Of a DNA stretch of 64,000 nucleotides, positions 38,881 to 47,634 are shown piece by piece; the stretch's first letter is position 1; each line of letters starts with the position of its first letter. The position numbers were made by a program, and so were the translations under genes. Below the pieces are notes generated by a model. That model saw nothing but the letters and a program-made list of their open reading frames with translations, was not told the origin of the DNA and searched no databases. This DNA comes from an uncultured Clostridia bacterium (GTDB lineage Bacteria; Bacillota; Clostridia; Christensenellales; Borkfalkiaceae). The DNA is taken from the NCBI GenBank assembly GCA_934271065.1, contig CAKQQQ010000004.1, forward strand, positions 101,251 through 165,250. Direction: 5' to 3'.

Positions 38881-39995
38881 TCGGTACGCGTGCAGAACGC
38901 CGAAAATCTGACGAAACCTTCTCCGCCCGATAAAAAGCCGTTGCCGGGCGTGGCGACCACGCCGTATTTTTCAAGTAGTTCGTCGCAGAACGCTTCCGAG
39001 CCTTGCCCGTCGGGGCAGGACGAAAAGACGTACGGCGAAGACCTGCCGTTATTATACCACAAATTCGCCGTTTTCAAAGCGTTTTTAATAACGTCGGCGT
39101 TAGTTTTATAAAAATCTATGCGAATTTTCAGCCGCGCCTGCACGTCTTCGTCGAAAAAGGTCTCCGCGCCGCGTTGCGAAACGTATGATACACCGTTGGT
39201 GTTCACGCCCGAAACGCGCTTTGCCGCGTCGTATAATCTCCCCGTTTTTTTCGGCACGACGGTGTAACCGCACCTTACGCCCGTAAAACCGAGCGATTTT
39301 GAAAACGAGTTGATTTCTATCGCGCATTCGTCGGCGCGCGGAATTTCGTATACGCTTTTCGGCTCGTCGGCGGCGGCGAACGCCGAGTACGCCGCGTCGA
39401 AAATTATAACCGCACCGATTTTAATCGCGTAGTCCACCCATTCGGCAATCAACTCGCGGCTCATCACGCTTCCGCAGGGGTTCGACGGCGAGCATAAATA
39501 TATAAGGTCAAAGGTCTTATCGCGCGGCGGAAAGGGTAGAAAACCGCTCTGTAAGTCGGTTTTCAGGTAATAGACGGAATTGCCGAGCAATACGTTCGCT
39601 TCCGCGCCCGCAGGGTACGACGGGGTGGGAAAGCACACTTTCGCGCCGCGCGCGAAAAGCCGCGCCGCGCCGCCGAGTTCGCCTTTCGCGCCGTCGGTTA
39701 CGAATATTTCGTCGGGAGCGATTTTTCCGCCGTAGACGAATCGCGATATTTTTTCGCGTAGAAATGCGTAACCTTCGCTCGGCGGATACCCCCTGAAAGT
39801 TCTGCCGTCGCCCAACTCGTCGCAGGCGGTTTTCATCGCCGCTATAGTTTTTTCAAACAAGGGAAGTCTGACGTCGCCCACGCCGAGATCCACGGGGCGA
39901 ATCCCCGTTTTTTCGTAAAACGCCGCGACCTTTTTTTTCAGCGCGGTAAAAACGTAGTTTTCGGGCAGGGCGGTCACGTTTTCGTTGATATTCAT
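38847..39995 (-). CDS. dapL: LL-diaminopimelate aminotransferase
   Basis: PLP enzyme that makes LL-diaminopimelate directly from tetrahydrodipicolinate, 382 residues. MNINENVTALPENYVF, LGVGDVRLPL, TFRGYPPSEGYAFLRE, SPSNPCGSV and SFSKSLGFTGVRCGYTVVP (PLP lysine in SFSK) are DapL features. It overlaps dapF by 4 bases, so the last two steps to meso-DAP are translated together. The 3' end has been multiplied downstream as the 42-bp array. Confidence 0.95.
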   Translation of the reverse strand: MNINENVTALPENYVFTALKKKVAAFYEKTGIRPVDLGVGDVRLPLFEKTIAAMKTACDELGDGRTFRGYPPSEGYAFLREKISRFVYGGKIAPDEIFVTDGAKGELGGAARLFARGAKVCFPTPSYPAGAEANVLLGNSVYYLKTDLQSGFLPFPPRDKTFDLIYLCSPSNPCGSVMSRELIAEWVDYAIKIGAVIIFDAAYSAFAAADEPKSVYEIPRADECAIEINSFSKSLGFTGVRCGYTVVPKKTGRLYDAAKRVSGVNTNGVSYVSQRGAETFFDEDVQARLKIRIDFYKTNADVIKNALKTANLWYNNGRSSPYVFSSCPDGQGSEAFCDELLEKYGVVATPGNGFLSGGEGFVRFSAFCTRTDALTFYDRFAR

Positions 39996-40798
39996 ACGCC
40001 GCTCTCTCCGCTTAGGGCGTTTTCGTAAAATTCCCCGTCGAAAACTTCCGCTATTTCGCTTTTAAGCGTCGCCTTGTCGGCGGAAAAGGTTACCGTAGAC
40101 GTTCCGCCCGCCGTATTTACCCGTATTACGTCGCCCGCGCCGAGTTGCCGCGCGACGAACGCTATCGCCACCGCGCCGCTTCCGCAAGCCGAAGTATATC
40201 CGCTGCCGCGCTCGTATATTACGGCGTTTGCCGAGTTCCCGTCTGCGGTTACGGTTTCAACGTTTACCCCGTCCTTGAACAAGCCGATGCTTTCAACCGA
40301 AAGCGCGTAGTCGCGCGCGGAACGCGCCGCGTCCACCACGACGAGATGTTCGTTGCCCGCGTTTACGGCGAAAATCCGCTCGCGTTCCGCCGCCAACGCA
40401 CGTTGCAGTTTGTCGCGGCTTAAAAATTCTTTCGGAACGGGGAAGTCCGCTTCGGCGAAAATTTTTCCGCCCTGCTCAAACAATCTTACCTTATAATCCG
40501 CCGCTTTCGCGGAGACGGTAATTTCGTCCGCGGTAACGCCGAGATATTTTTTTGCAAAGTACGCCGCGCAACGCATACCGTTGCCGCAGGTCGCGCCTTC
40601 CGAGCCGTCCGCGTTGAAAATCCGCATCTTTATCGTATAATCGTCGATTTTTTCGACGATAATCAAACCGTCGCCGCCTATTCCTTTGCGGCGGTCGGAA
40701 AGTTTAACCGCCGCGTTTTTAAGCGCGGCGTCGGTGCAGTCGTAGTCTTTGATAAAAACGTAATCGTTGCCGTTGGCGTGCATTTTCGAGAAAAACAT
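39992..40798 (-). CDS. dapF: Diaminopimelate epimerase
   Basis: Converts LL- to meso-diaminopimelate using two cysteines: the one in ATCGNGMRC and the one in SACGSGAVA are both present. 268 residues. The start MFFSKMHANGNDYVFI at 40798 is the family start; the longer in-frame ATG is not supported. No ribosome-binding site is visible. A possible -10 (TATACT, 40809-40804) lies only 5 bases upstream, with a poorly spaced TTGCAA -35 (19 bases), so a leaderless mRNA is possible. Confidence 0.95.
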   Translation of the reverse strand: MFFSKMHANGNDYVFIKDYDCTDAALKNAAVKLSDRRKGIGGDGLIIVEKIDDYTIKMRIFNADGSEGATCGNGMRCAAYFAKKYLGVTADEITVSAKAADYKVRLFEQGGKIFAEADFPVPKEFLSRDKLQRALAAERERIFAVNAGNEHLVVVDAARSARDYALSVESIGLFKDGVNVETVTADGNSANAVIYERGSGYTSACGSGAVAIAFVARQLGAGDVIRVNTAGGTSTVTFSADKATLKSEIAEVFDGEFYENALSGESGV

Positions 40799-40884
40799 AT
40801 AACAGTATATGCCGATTTGTCGCGCCTGTTGCAAACTTTGTAAAAAAAATTATTAAAAATTTTTACTTTTTTCGTTAAAAGTAC

Positions 40885-40913
40885 TTGACAAACCGCTAAA
40901 CGCGGTATATAAT
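40885..40913 (+). promoter_or_regulatory. Consensus promoter of hsp20
   Basis: TTGACA (40885-40890), 17 bases, TATAAT (40908-40913): perfect sigma-A consensus. It is immediately followed by the CIRCE operator. Confidence 0.9.
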
Positions 40914-40914
40914 A

Positions 40915-40941
40915 TTGGCAGTCAAACGGTTAGAGTGCTAA
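40915..40941 (+). promoter_or_regulatory. CIRCE operator (HrcA site)
   Basis: TTGGCAGTC, 9 bases, GAGTGCTAA. The CIRCE consensus is TTAGCACTC-N9-GAGTGCTAA: the right half is perfect and the left half has two mismatches. It covers the predicted transcription start, as expected for HrcA repression that is lifted on heat shock. Confidence 0.88.
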
Positions 40942-40997
40942 CACTTGATACCGCAGACTGCTAAAAATAAAAAATATAAAAAGGAAGGTAGATATTT

Positions 40998-41444
40998 ATG
41001 AAGAATTATATTGTAAACGCGAATCGTAACGGTAACGAGCTTGACTTTTTCGACGACGCCTTCGGCGGATTTTTGAAACCGCTTTTTTACGAAGAAAAAC
41101 ATCACGCTATGAAGACGGATATTAAGGAGACCGAGACTTCTTACGTTCTCGACGTGGAAGTTCCGGGCTTTGACAAGAAAGACATCGGGGTAACGCTCGA
41201 AAACGGCTACCTGACGATCTCGGCGCAGAAGAAGACCTGCGATAAGCCCGAAGAAGAAGGCAAAGAGAAGAAGAAAGAGAATTATATAAGAAGAGAGAGA
41301 AGTTGCTCGCTTTCGCGTAGTTATTACGTCGGCGAAGTAGATAAAAACGCCGTCAAAGCGAAATACGAAAACGGCGTGTTGACGGTAGAAATACCCAAAG
41401 AAAAGCCTGCGCTTCCCGAAACCCACAGCATCGCGATTGACTGA
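40998..41444 (+). CDS. Small heat-shock protein Hsp20
   Basis: A 148-residue ATP-independent holdase. The alpha-crystallin domain spans about 35-140 (MKTDIKETETSYVLDVEVPGFDKKDIGVTLENGYLTI ... YENGVLTVEIPK). A lysine- and glutamate-rich insertion (residues about 80-95) sits between strands. RBS AAGGAAGG. CIRCE control makes it an HrcA regulon member, which is less usual for Hsp20 than for groESL or dnaK. Confidence 0.94.
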   Translation: MKNYIVNANRNGNELDFFDDAFGGFLKPLFYEEKHHAMKTDIKETETSYVLDVEVPGFDKKDIGVTLENGYLTISAQKKTCDKPEEEGKEKKKENYIRRERSCSLSRSYYVGEVDKNAVKAKYENGVLTVEIPKEKPALPETHSIAID

Positions 41445-41530
41445 TCGCGGCGTAAACAGGCGTTAAAATCAACGCCCGACGCGGGTTTGTCCATAAAAAT
41501 CAACCCCGACGCCAAACAGTCGGGGGTATA

Positions 41531-41573
41531 AAAACTGCGGCGTCCGCAATATGCGGACGCCGCAGTTTTTTAT
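41531..41573 (+). terminator. Terminator of hsp20
   Basis: An 18-bp perfect stem (41531-41548 with 41552-41569), a 3-base loop and a T-run; flanking A and T runs make it usable by the convergent araC-like gene as well. Two smaller hairpins precede it (around 41459-41475, and 41504-41525). Confidence 0.92.
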
Positions 41574-41623
41574 TTAACAATTTACTTAGCCGCAACTCCC
41601 GTTACGGTTTTTGCAAAGGCAAG

Positions 41624-42418
41624 TTATCGTTTTTTTCTGTAATTGAGCGGGGATATACCTATTTGCTTTTTGAAAATTATACCGAGATAATTAGCGGACG
41701 GAAATCCGCACAATTCCGCGATTTCGCTTACGCTTTTATCCGTAGACGACAGGTACATTTTCGCCTTGTTGAGCCGTATATGGGTAACGTATTGAATGGG
41801 CGAACAGTTCATCTGTTCCTGAAAGCGGCGGCATAGAGTGTTTTTCGATATATAGAATTGTTTTTGCAGAGTTTCGAGAGTGAGTTTTTGCCGATATTCT
41901 TTGTTTATAAACGCGACGACGTGCATTATGAGCGTGTCGGAGTGTTTGGAGTTATACGTCGCGCCCGTCGGCGGAAGGGGTTGCAGAGTCTGCATTTGCA
42001 GATAAGAGATTACAGTTCGCGTAACCGACATTAAAAAATTATATTTTTGCGAAGCGTCTGCGGCTTTCGTCGCGGACGCTTCTTTAACGAGCGGAAAAAT
42101 AAATTGCATCTGCTCGCGCGAAAGCGAGAACGCGCCCGTCTCGCTGATTTTCATCAGGAACGCGTTTTCGTTATCGTCAAGCAGTTTCTTGCTGACGTAA
42201 ACGTTTACGCGCTCGTACGCAGAGCCTTCCGTTTTGTGCATAGAAAAGGGCGGAATAACGCCTATCGAGCCGCTGTGCAGCAGGTACAACCTGTTTTCTA
42301 TGAACAACTCTCTTTCGCCCGACAATAGAAAATAAATTTCATAATAATCGTGAAATTGCGTATACGACATATTGAACGCCTGCGTTTCGTTACGACGTTC
42401 TATTTCTAAAAATTCCAT
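41624..42418 (-). CDS. AraC-family transcriptional regulator
   Basis: 264 residues. The N-terminal part is a cupin-like sensor (MEFLEIERRNETQAF ... FHDYYEIYFLLSGERELFIENRLY). The C-terminal part has two helix-turn-helix motifs (LTLETLQKQFYISKNTLCRRF and VSEIAELCGFPSANYLGIIFKK, ending SPLNYRKKR). ATG 42418 is preceded by AAAGGAG at good spacing. Divergent from nagA, so it is the likely sugar-responsive activator of locus 2. The reading frame stays open for 2.4 kb upstream only because of codon bias. Confidence 0.93.
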   Translation of the reverse strand: MEFLEIERRNETQAFNMSYTQFHDYYEIYFLLSGERELFIENRLYLLHSGSIGVIPPFSMHKTEGSAYERVNVYVSKKLLDDNENAFLMKISETGAFSLSREQMQFIFPLVKEASATKAADASQKYNFLMSVTRTVISYLQMQTLQPLPPTGATYNSKHSDTLIMHVVAFINKEYRQKLTLETLQKQFYISKNTLCRRFQEQMNCSPIQYVTHIRLNKAKMYLSSTDKSVSEIAELCGFPSANYLGIIFKKQIGISPLNYRKKR

Positions 42419-42469
42419 AATCCGAATCTCCTTTTCGCGTTTGCCCGCGTCGGCGCGGATTGCTATAAG

Positions 42470-42498
42470 ATTATAAACGGTCGGAAAGCCCAAGTCAA
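42470..42498 (-). promoter_or_regulatory. Promoter of the araC-type regulator
   Basis: Minus strand TTGACT (42498-42493), 17 bases, TATAAT (42475-42470). Leader of about 45 bases. It lies about 50 bases from the nagA promoter, leaving room for shared operator sites. Confidence 0.8.
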
Positions 42499-42548
42499 GA
42501 GAAATGGTACGATTTATGTAATTTTTACTTTTTAAGTGCGTTTTGATA

Positions 42549-42577
42549 TTGAAAAGGCGCAATAATTTTGATAAAAT
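42549..42577 (+). promoter_or_regulatory. Promoter of carbohydrate locus 2 (near-leaderless nagA)
   Basis: TTGAAA (42549-42554), 17 bases, TAAAAT (42572-42577) with extended -10 TG at 42569-42570. The nagA ATG at 42587 is 9 bases past the -10 box, with no ribosome-binding site, the same geometry as at 36443. Confidence 0.65.
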
Positions 42578-42586
42578 GTGTACGCT

Positions 42587-43756
42587 ATGATAAAACAGAT
42601 AGTATGCGTTAAAGCGGTGTTGCCGAGCGGAGTATCCGATCGGACGACGGTCGCTTACGAAAACGGTAAAATCGTGTACGTCGGCGACGAGATATTGCGC
42701 GACGCCGAGATAATCGACGGGCGCGGAGAGTATCTGCTGGCGGGGTTTATCGACCTGCATTGCCACGGCGGCGCGGGGTTTGACTTTATGGACGCCACCG
42801 CCGAAGAGATAGGTAAAATCGCGGCGTTTCACGAGTCCTGCGGAACGACTACGCTCGTTCCCACGACGATGACCGACACGGCGGAGCATATCGCCGCCGC
42901 TCTCGACGGGCTTGCCGCTTACTATTCGGCGGTCAAGGACACGCCGCTTACGGGCGCGCATCTCGAAGGGCCGTGGCTTTCGCCCGCGCAATGCGGAGCG
43001 CAGTCGCCCGAAAAAATGGATTTGCCCGCCGAAGAAAAACTGCGCGCGATTATCGGGAAATATCCGTTTGTAAGCAGAATCAGCCTTGCGCCCGAACTCG
43101 AAAACGGAATCGAAACGGGCAGAGCGGGCGCGGCGGCGGGGCTTGTGGTTTCGGCGGCGCACACCGACGCGGATTTCGATAAAATCGAAGAAGCGGCGGA
43201 TAACGGTTACACGCTTATGACGCACCTGTATTCGGGTATGGCGGGCGTAACGCGTAAAAACGCTTACAGAACCGCGGGCGCGGTCGAAGCGGGGCTGTAC
43301 GACGACAGACTTGCGGTAGAGATAATAGCCGACGGCAAGCATCTTCCGTCGGGGCTGCTTAAACTCGTATATAAATGTAAAGGCGCGGACGGGGTTTGTC
43401 TTATAACGGACGCCATGCGCGCGGCGGGGCTTGGCGACGGCGCGCGTTCCGTGCTCGGAAGAAAGGACGACGGTCTGCCGGTAACGGTCGAAGACGGAGT
43501 CGCCAAAACGCTCGACAGGCAAAGTTTTGCAGGGAGCGTTGCAACGACGGACAGGCTGGTAAGGACTATGGCGGGTATAGGCGTAAGTCTGACGGATATA
43601 AGCAAAATGGCGTCGGCAACGCCCGCAAGGGTAATGGGCTTTACCGATCGCGGCGCGATAGAAGTAGGTAAACGGGCGGATTTCGTGTTTATGAACGACG
43701 CGCTCGAAGTAACGAAGGTAATACGCGGCGGAGAGATTGTCCGCGCGAAGGAGTAA
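42587..43756 (+). CDS. nagA: N-acetylglucosamine-6-phosphate deacetylase
   Basis: Removes acetate from GlcNAc-6-P to give glucosamine-6-P. An amidohydrolase of 389 residues with GFIDLHCHGGAGFDF (metal HxH), the metal-binding Glu in THLEGP-like AHLEGPWL, SAAHTDAD, THLYSGM and the catalytic Asp in LITDAM. ATG 42587 gives MIKQIVCVK; a GTG three codons upstream is in frame but overlaps the expected transcription start. First gene of the locus 2 operon, with nagB-like downstream. Confidence 0.93.
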   Translation: MIKQIVCVKAVLPSGVSDRTTVAYENGKIVYVGDEILRDAEIIDGRGEYLLAGFIDLHCHGGAGFDFMDATAEEIGKIAAFHESCGTTTLVPTTMTDTAEHIAAALDGLAAYYSAVKDTPLTGAHLEGPWLSPAQCGAQSPEKMDLPAEEKLRAIIGKYPFVSRISLAPELENGIETGRAGAAAGLVVSAAHTDADFDKIEEAADNGYTLMTHLYSGMAGVTRKNAYRTAGAVEAGLYDDRLAVEIIADGKHLPSGLLKLVYKCKGADGVCLITDAMRAAGLGDGARSVLGRKDDGLPVTVEDGVAKTLDRQSFAGSVATTDRLVRTMAGIGVSLTDISKMASATPARVMGFTDRGAIEVGKRADFVFMNDALEVTKVIRGGEIVRAKE

Positions 43757-43759
43757 GCA

Positions 43760-44977
43760 ATGAAAAGATACGTCATCGTCGGCGCGAGCGCGCGCTGCTA
43801 TATGATGTTCGTTACGCGGCTGGTCGAAAATTACGCCGGGCAGGCGAAGATAACGGGCGTATACGATATAAATAAAACGCGTTGTAAGGTTTTCAGGGAC
43901 AAAATCGGCGACGATTGCGTTATTTACGACGATTTTGACAAGATGCTCGACGAGCAACGCCCCGACGCGGTTATAGTAACCACCACGGACAACGTTCATC
44001 ACGAATATATAGTCCGTTCGCTCGATAAAGGCTACGACGTCATTTCCGAAAAACCGCTGACGAACACTTACGAGCGTTGCAAGGAGATCAGAGACGCCGA
44101 AAAGCGTAGCGGGCATAGCGTTACGGTTACGTTTAACTGTCGGTTTATGCCGTACTTTTACGAACTTAAAAAGACGATCGCGTCCGGCAGGATAGGTAAG
44201 GTTCTCGCCATAAATTACGAGTATTGCCTTACCCGCTGGCACGGCGGAGATTATTTCAAGCGCTGGCACAGGCTTATGAGCAACTCGCAGGGAATGTTGC
44301 TGCATAAAAGCACGCATCATTTCGATATAGTCAACTGGCTGTTGAACGACGAGCCGCAGAAAGTTACCGCGCTTGCGAACAGAGTGTATTATAGCGACGA
44401 GACCAAACGTTTCGGCACTCGGTGCAGGGATTGTTCGCATAAGAGCGTGTGCGAGTCGGCGTTGTCGCAGACGGACGCGCTCGACAAAACGCTGTATTTC
44501 GACGCCGAAAAAGAAGACGGATATATCCGCGACCGTTGTTGTTTCGACGGCAGCGGCGATATTTACGATAATATGTCCGTTTCGGTCGCGTATAACGGCG
44601 GAACGCTGCTTACCTACACGCTGAATCTGTTTTCCGAACACGAAGGGTACAGAATGGCGATTACCGGCGAAAAAGGCGTTATAATCGCCGAGTGCTGGGA
44701 ACACGGTTACGGCGTTGCGGATAAGTATAATATAGTGGTTCTGGACAGAGATTATAAAACGGAAACGATAACTTTCGATAAGGCGAACGGCACTCACGCC
44801 GGCGGCGACGATAAACTGATCGCGATGATTTTCGGCAACGAGACGAGCGATCCGCTCGGGCAGAAAGCCGACAGTTACGCCGGTATGGTTTCGGCGATGA
44901 TCGGCATAGCCGCCAACGAAAGCATAAAAACGGGCAGAACCGTAGACGTGACCGAATATCTGGCAAGTCTTAAATAA
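43760..44977 (+). CDS. Gfo/Idh/MocA family oxidoreductase
   Basis: A 405-residue NAD(P)-dependent sugar oxidoreductase. Rossmann N-terminus (YVIVGASARCYMMF), EKPLTNT, and a conserved HKSTHHFDIVNWLL active-site helix. A cysteine-rich insertion (RCRDCSHKSVCES ... RCCFDGSG, about residues 213-265) is present in a subgroup of the family and could hold a metal. It starts 3 bases after the nagA stop. Substrate unknown; redox epimerisation or oxidation of an imported sugar is the usual role. Confidence 0.9.
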   Translation: MKRYVIVGASARCYMMFVTRLVENYAGQAKITGVYDINKTRCKVFRDKIGDDCVIYDDFDKMLDEQRPDAVIVTTTDNVHHEYIVRSLDKGYDVISEKPLTNTYERCKEIRDAEKRSGHSVTVTFNCRFMPYFYELKKTIASGRIGKVLAINYEYCLTRWHGGDYFKRWHRLMSNSQGMLLHKSTHHFDIVNWLLNDEPQKVTALANRVYYSDETKRFGTRCRDCSHKSVCESALSQTDALDKTLYFDAEKEDGYIRDRCCFDGSGDIYDNMSVSVAYNGGTLLTYTLNLFSEHEGYRMAITGEKGVIIAECWEHGYGVADKYNIVVLDRDYKTETITFDKANGTHAGGDDKLIAMIFGNETSDPLGQKADSYAGMVSAMIGIAANESIKTGRTVDVTEYLASLK

Positions 44978-44995
44978 AAACCGAAAAACGGATTG

Positions 44996-45038
44996 AAGGG
45001 GTACCCCTTTTCTCGTCTGACGACGAGAAAATCCCCTT
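44996..45038 (+). promoter_or_regulatory. Alternative stem-loops before the GH106-like gene
   Basis: AAGGGG (44996-45001) can pair with CCCCTT at 45004-45009 or with CCCCTT at 45033-45038. In the second case it encloses a perfect 10-bp hairpin (45008-45017 with 45022-45031). The ribosome-binding site TAGGAG follows directly. The competing folds suggest translational or processing control; this is not proven. Confidence 0.4.
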
Positions 45039-45054
45039 AATAGGAGAAAATCAT

Positions 45055-47634
45055 ATGAGAAGAGCAGATTTCGAGCCGATTCCGTTTTATTTTCTTAACG
45101 ACACGTTTAACGAGAACGAGATAAGAATCCAACTCGACGTGATGAAAGAAAAGGGCGTGAACGCGTTTTTTCTGCACGTCAGAGACGGTATTACGGACGA
45201 AACTTACGGCACGGCGGCGTTTTTCGGGCGGATAAAATTCATCGTAGAAGAAAGCGTTAAACGCGGACTTAAAGTCTGGCTTTACGACGAAGATTCCTTT
45301 CCGAGCGGCAACGCGGGCGGGCAGATAGCGATAGAACGCCCCGAATTACAGGCGTACAGCCTTAAAGTCGTAAAACTCAAACCCGAAGAAATAGTAAACG
45401 GCGTGGCTAAAAAAGTTCTCGGCAAAGTCAGGGGCTTGTTCGGTTACGCATTGACGCGCGACGGCGATAAGGAAGTAAGCAAAAAAATTACCGATTGTTT
45501 CGGCGTGGTACGCAGATACTGGTATCGCAGGGATATGGACAAGACGTATTATTGCGATATGCAGGGCAAATTGTTTTTCCCGCACGTCAGGGCGGGTACG
45601 TCGTATTCGGAAATAATGTTCGAAGCCGCCGTCGGCGACGCGACGGAAGTGTACGCGGCGTATCTCGAACCCGTGCGCACGGACGGGCATTACGGCTTGC
45701 AGGCGGACTGCCTTAACAGGCGCACGACCGAAGAGTTTATAGCCCGTACTCACGAAAAATACGCCGAATACGTCGGCAAGTATTTCGGCACGGCTATACC
45801 GGGCGTGTTTATGGACGAGCCTTCCGCGGGCGGGTTGCTGCCGTATACCGACGAAGTGGCGGAAAAGTTTTCCGCGGCGTTCGGCTACGACGCGACCGAG
45901 CATTATTATAAATTATCGCCCGAGTATACCGGCGACGGCAAAAAATTCCGCCGCGAGTATATAGAGACCATAACTCGGTTGTTTATAGACAATTTTATCA
46001 CGCCGATAACCGAATGGTGCGAAAGTCACGGGCTTATCGCGACGGGGCATTTTTACGGCGAAGAAGATCCGCTGTCCGGCTCGCTTTGCGCGCAGAGCGT
46101 GTACCGTCAGACCAAACTTATGGGTATGCCGGGCTTTGACGTAATCGGCAGATACGTCGGCGACAGAGAGCATTGCGCGCTTATAATCGGCGCGAAGATA
46201 GTAGTTTCGTCTGCCGTGCAAAACGGCAAGGATAGGGCGATTGCCGAGTGTTTCGCGCTTAATCCGTTTAACTTCGGTTACGACGGATTGAGAAAGACGG
46301 GCGACTGGTTGTTCGCCTGTGGAATTAACGCGCTTGCGCCGCACGCTTTCCATTACGGATACGGCGCGTATCAGCGCACGGACGCGGGCAAATCGTTTTT
46401 CTTTCAGGACGCGCTTTTCGACGAATATCTCGAATTTGCCCGATATAGCGGCAGAGTGTGCGGGTTGCTTTCGGAATTTAAGCAGAAGAACGATACGCTC
46501 GTCGTACTGCCGAGTTGCGGCTTTGCGGAAGAAGTACCTTTCCCGATGCGTAACGACGGAGTGTTCCCGAGCGAGCGCGCGAAGGCGATGCAGAGCAGGC
46601 TTTACGCGGCGGCGAGATATTTAACCGAAAATCAGATCGGCTGGGACGTTACCGACGTCAAAGGTATAAACGAAGCGTCGATCGTCGGCGGAAAAGTGGC
46701 GATAGGCGATTGTAAGTACGGCAAGGTTATATTTATACGCGGCGGCGAAGAAGAAGCCGCGGCAAGTCGCAGAATTGCCGAAACCTGCGTCGACTGCGTG
46801 ACGTTTGACGGCGAGTCGTTCGACGGCTTCCCCGCGCGCAGCGGATTCGTCGGCGGCGAAAACGTGCTTGCGTTGACCAAATATCGCGGCGAAGAGCGGT
46901 TGAGATTTTTATATCAGAACGATAAGTCGTTTGCGGAAGTTACCGTTCCCGTAAAGGGAAAGACGGTTATATACGACGCGGAGCGCGACGAATACCTGAA
47001 CGCCCGCCCCGTGAACGGCGAGTTGAAAGTCGGTATGCGGGGTTATCGCTCCGTAATCGTAATAGACTGCGCTTCCGAAAGCAGAGCGGCGGATAAAGAA
47101 TACGTTTACGAGCGGACGGGCGACGCGTTACTCGAATGCGAAGAGCGTCCGCAATGGGTGTATATGCCGCGCGGCGCGACGGGCGCGATAACCAGGTACG
47201 ACGTGGTAATCGGCGACGGAGAAAATTCCGCGACGTTTGAAAACGTCAAGTATTCGCGTGTACGCGAACTGATCGGCACGGCGGACGAAATTTATTCCTG
47301 CGAATACGTCGTTCCTTACTTCGACGTTGCGCCGAGAGCCAAATCGAAATACCCGATAAAAGCGGTGTATAAGGCGATTGTCGATAAAGCGGACGGAGAC
47401 GAACTCGTATTGTTCGACGGCGGCACGCTTTCGGGCGATTATAAGATTTTCTGGAACGGCAAAGAGATAACCAAAGACGAAATCAAACCTTTCAGGGTGT
47501 ACGACGCCAAGAACGAAGCGTTCGCGCCCGTATGGAAGGAAGGAAAGAACGAGTTAAAAATTACGTTCGACGCAGCCGAAGAATTCGACGGCGTGAACGG
47601 AGAAATATATTTGTATAAAAAGGAGAAGGTATGA
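45055..47634 (+). CDS. GH106-like glycoside hydrolase, cytoplasmic
   Basis: 859 residues without a signal peptide. The N-terminal TIM-barrel part (PFYFLNDTFNENEIRIQLDVMKEKG ... FFLHVRDG ... LKVWLYDEDSFPSGNAGG) is characteristic of large GH106-like (PF17132-type) proteins, of which alpha-L-rhamnosidases are the known members. A candidate acid is E in GVFMDEPS; ATGHFYGEEDP is another conserved patch. The C-terminal region is a beta-sandwich (KIFWNGKEITKDEIKP). Sugar specificity is open. It overlaps the nagB-like gene by 4 bases. Confidence 0.75.
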   Translation: MRRADFEPIPFYFLNDTFNENEIRIQLDVMKEKGVNAFFLHVRDGITDETYGTAAFFGRIKFIVEESVKRGLKVWLYDEDSFPSGNAGGQIAIERPELQAYSLKVVKLKPEEIVNGVAKKVLGKVRGLFGYALTRDGDKEVSKKITDCFGVVRRYWYRRDMDKTYYCDMQGKLFFPHVRAGTSYSEIMFEAAVGDATEVYAAYLEPVRTDGHYGLQADCLNRRTTEEFIARTHEKYAEYVGKYFGTAIPGVFMDEPSAGGLLPYTDEVAEKFSAAFGYDATEHYYKLSPEYTGDGKKFRREYIETITRLFIDNFITPITEWCESHGLIATGHFYGEEDPLSGSLCAQSVYRQTKLMGMPGFDVIGRYVGDREHCALIIGAKIVVSSAVQNGKDRAIAECFALNPFNFGYDGLRKTGDWLFACGINALAPHAFHYGYGAYQRTDAGKSFFFQDALFDEYLEFARYSGRVCGLLSEFKQKNDTLVVLPSCGFAEEVPFPMRNDGVFPSERAKAMQSRLYAAARYLTENQIGWDVTDVKGINEASIVGGKVAIGDCKYGKVIFIRGGEEEAAASRRIAETCVDCVTFDGESFDGFPARSGFVGGENVLALTKYRGEERLRFLYQNDKSFAEVTVPVKGKTVIYDAERDEYLNARPVNGELKVGMRGYRSVIVIDCASESRAADKEYVYERTGDALLECEERPQWVYMPRGATGAITRYDVVIGDGENSATFENVKYSRVRELIGTADEIYSCEYVVPYFDVAPRAKSKYPIKAVYKAIVDKADGDELVLFDGGTLSGDYKIFWNGKEITKDEIKPFRVYDAKNEAFAPVWKEGKNELKITFDAAEEFDGVNGEIYLYKKEKV

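Noticed and set aside
41624..44797. A 1057-codon open frame on the minus strand as one giant gene
   Set aside because: Only the last 264 codons (AraC regulator) have a ribosome-binding site, promoter and homology. The rest is antisense to nagA and the oxidoreductase gene and is open because of codon bias.
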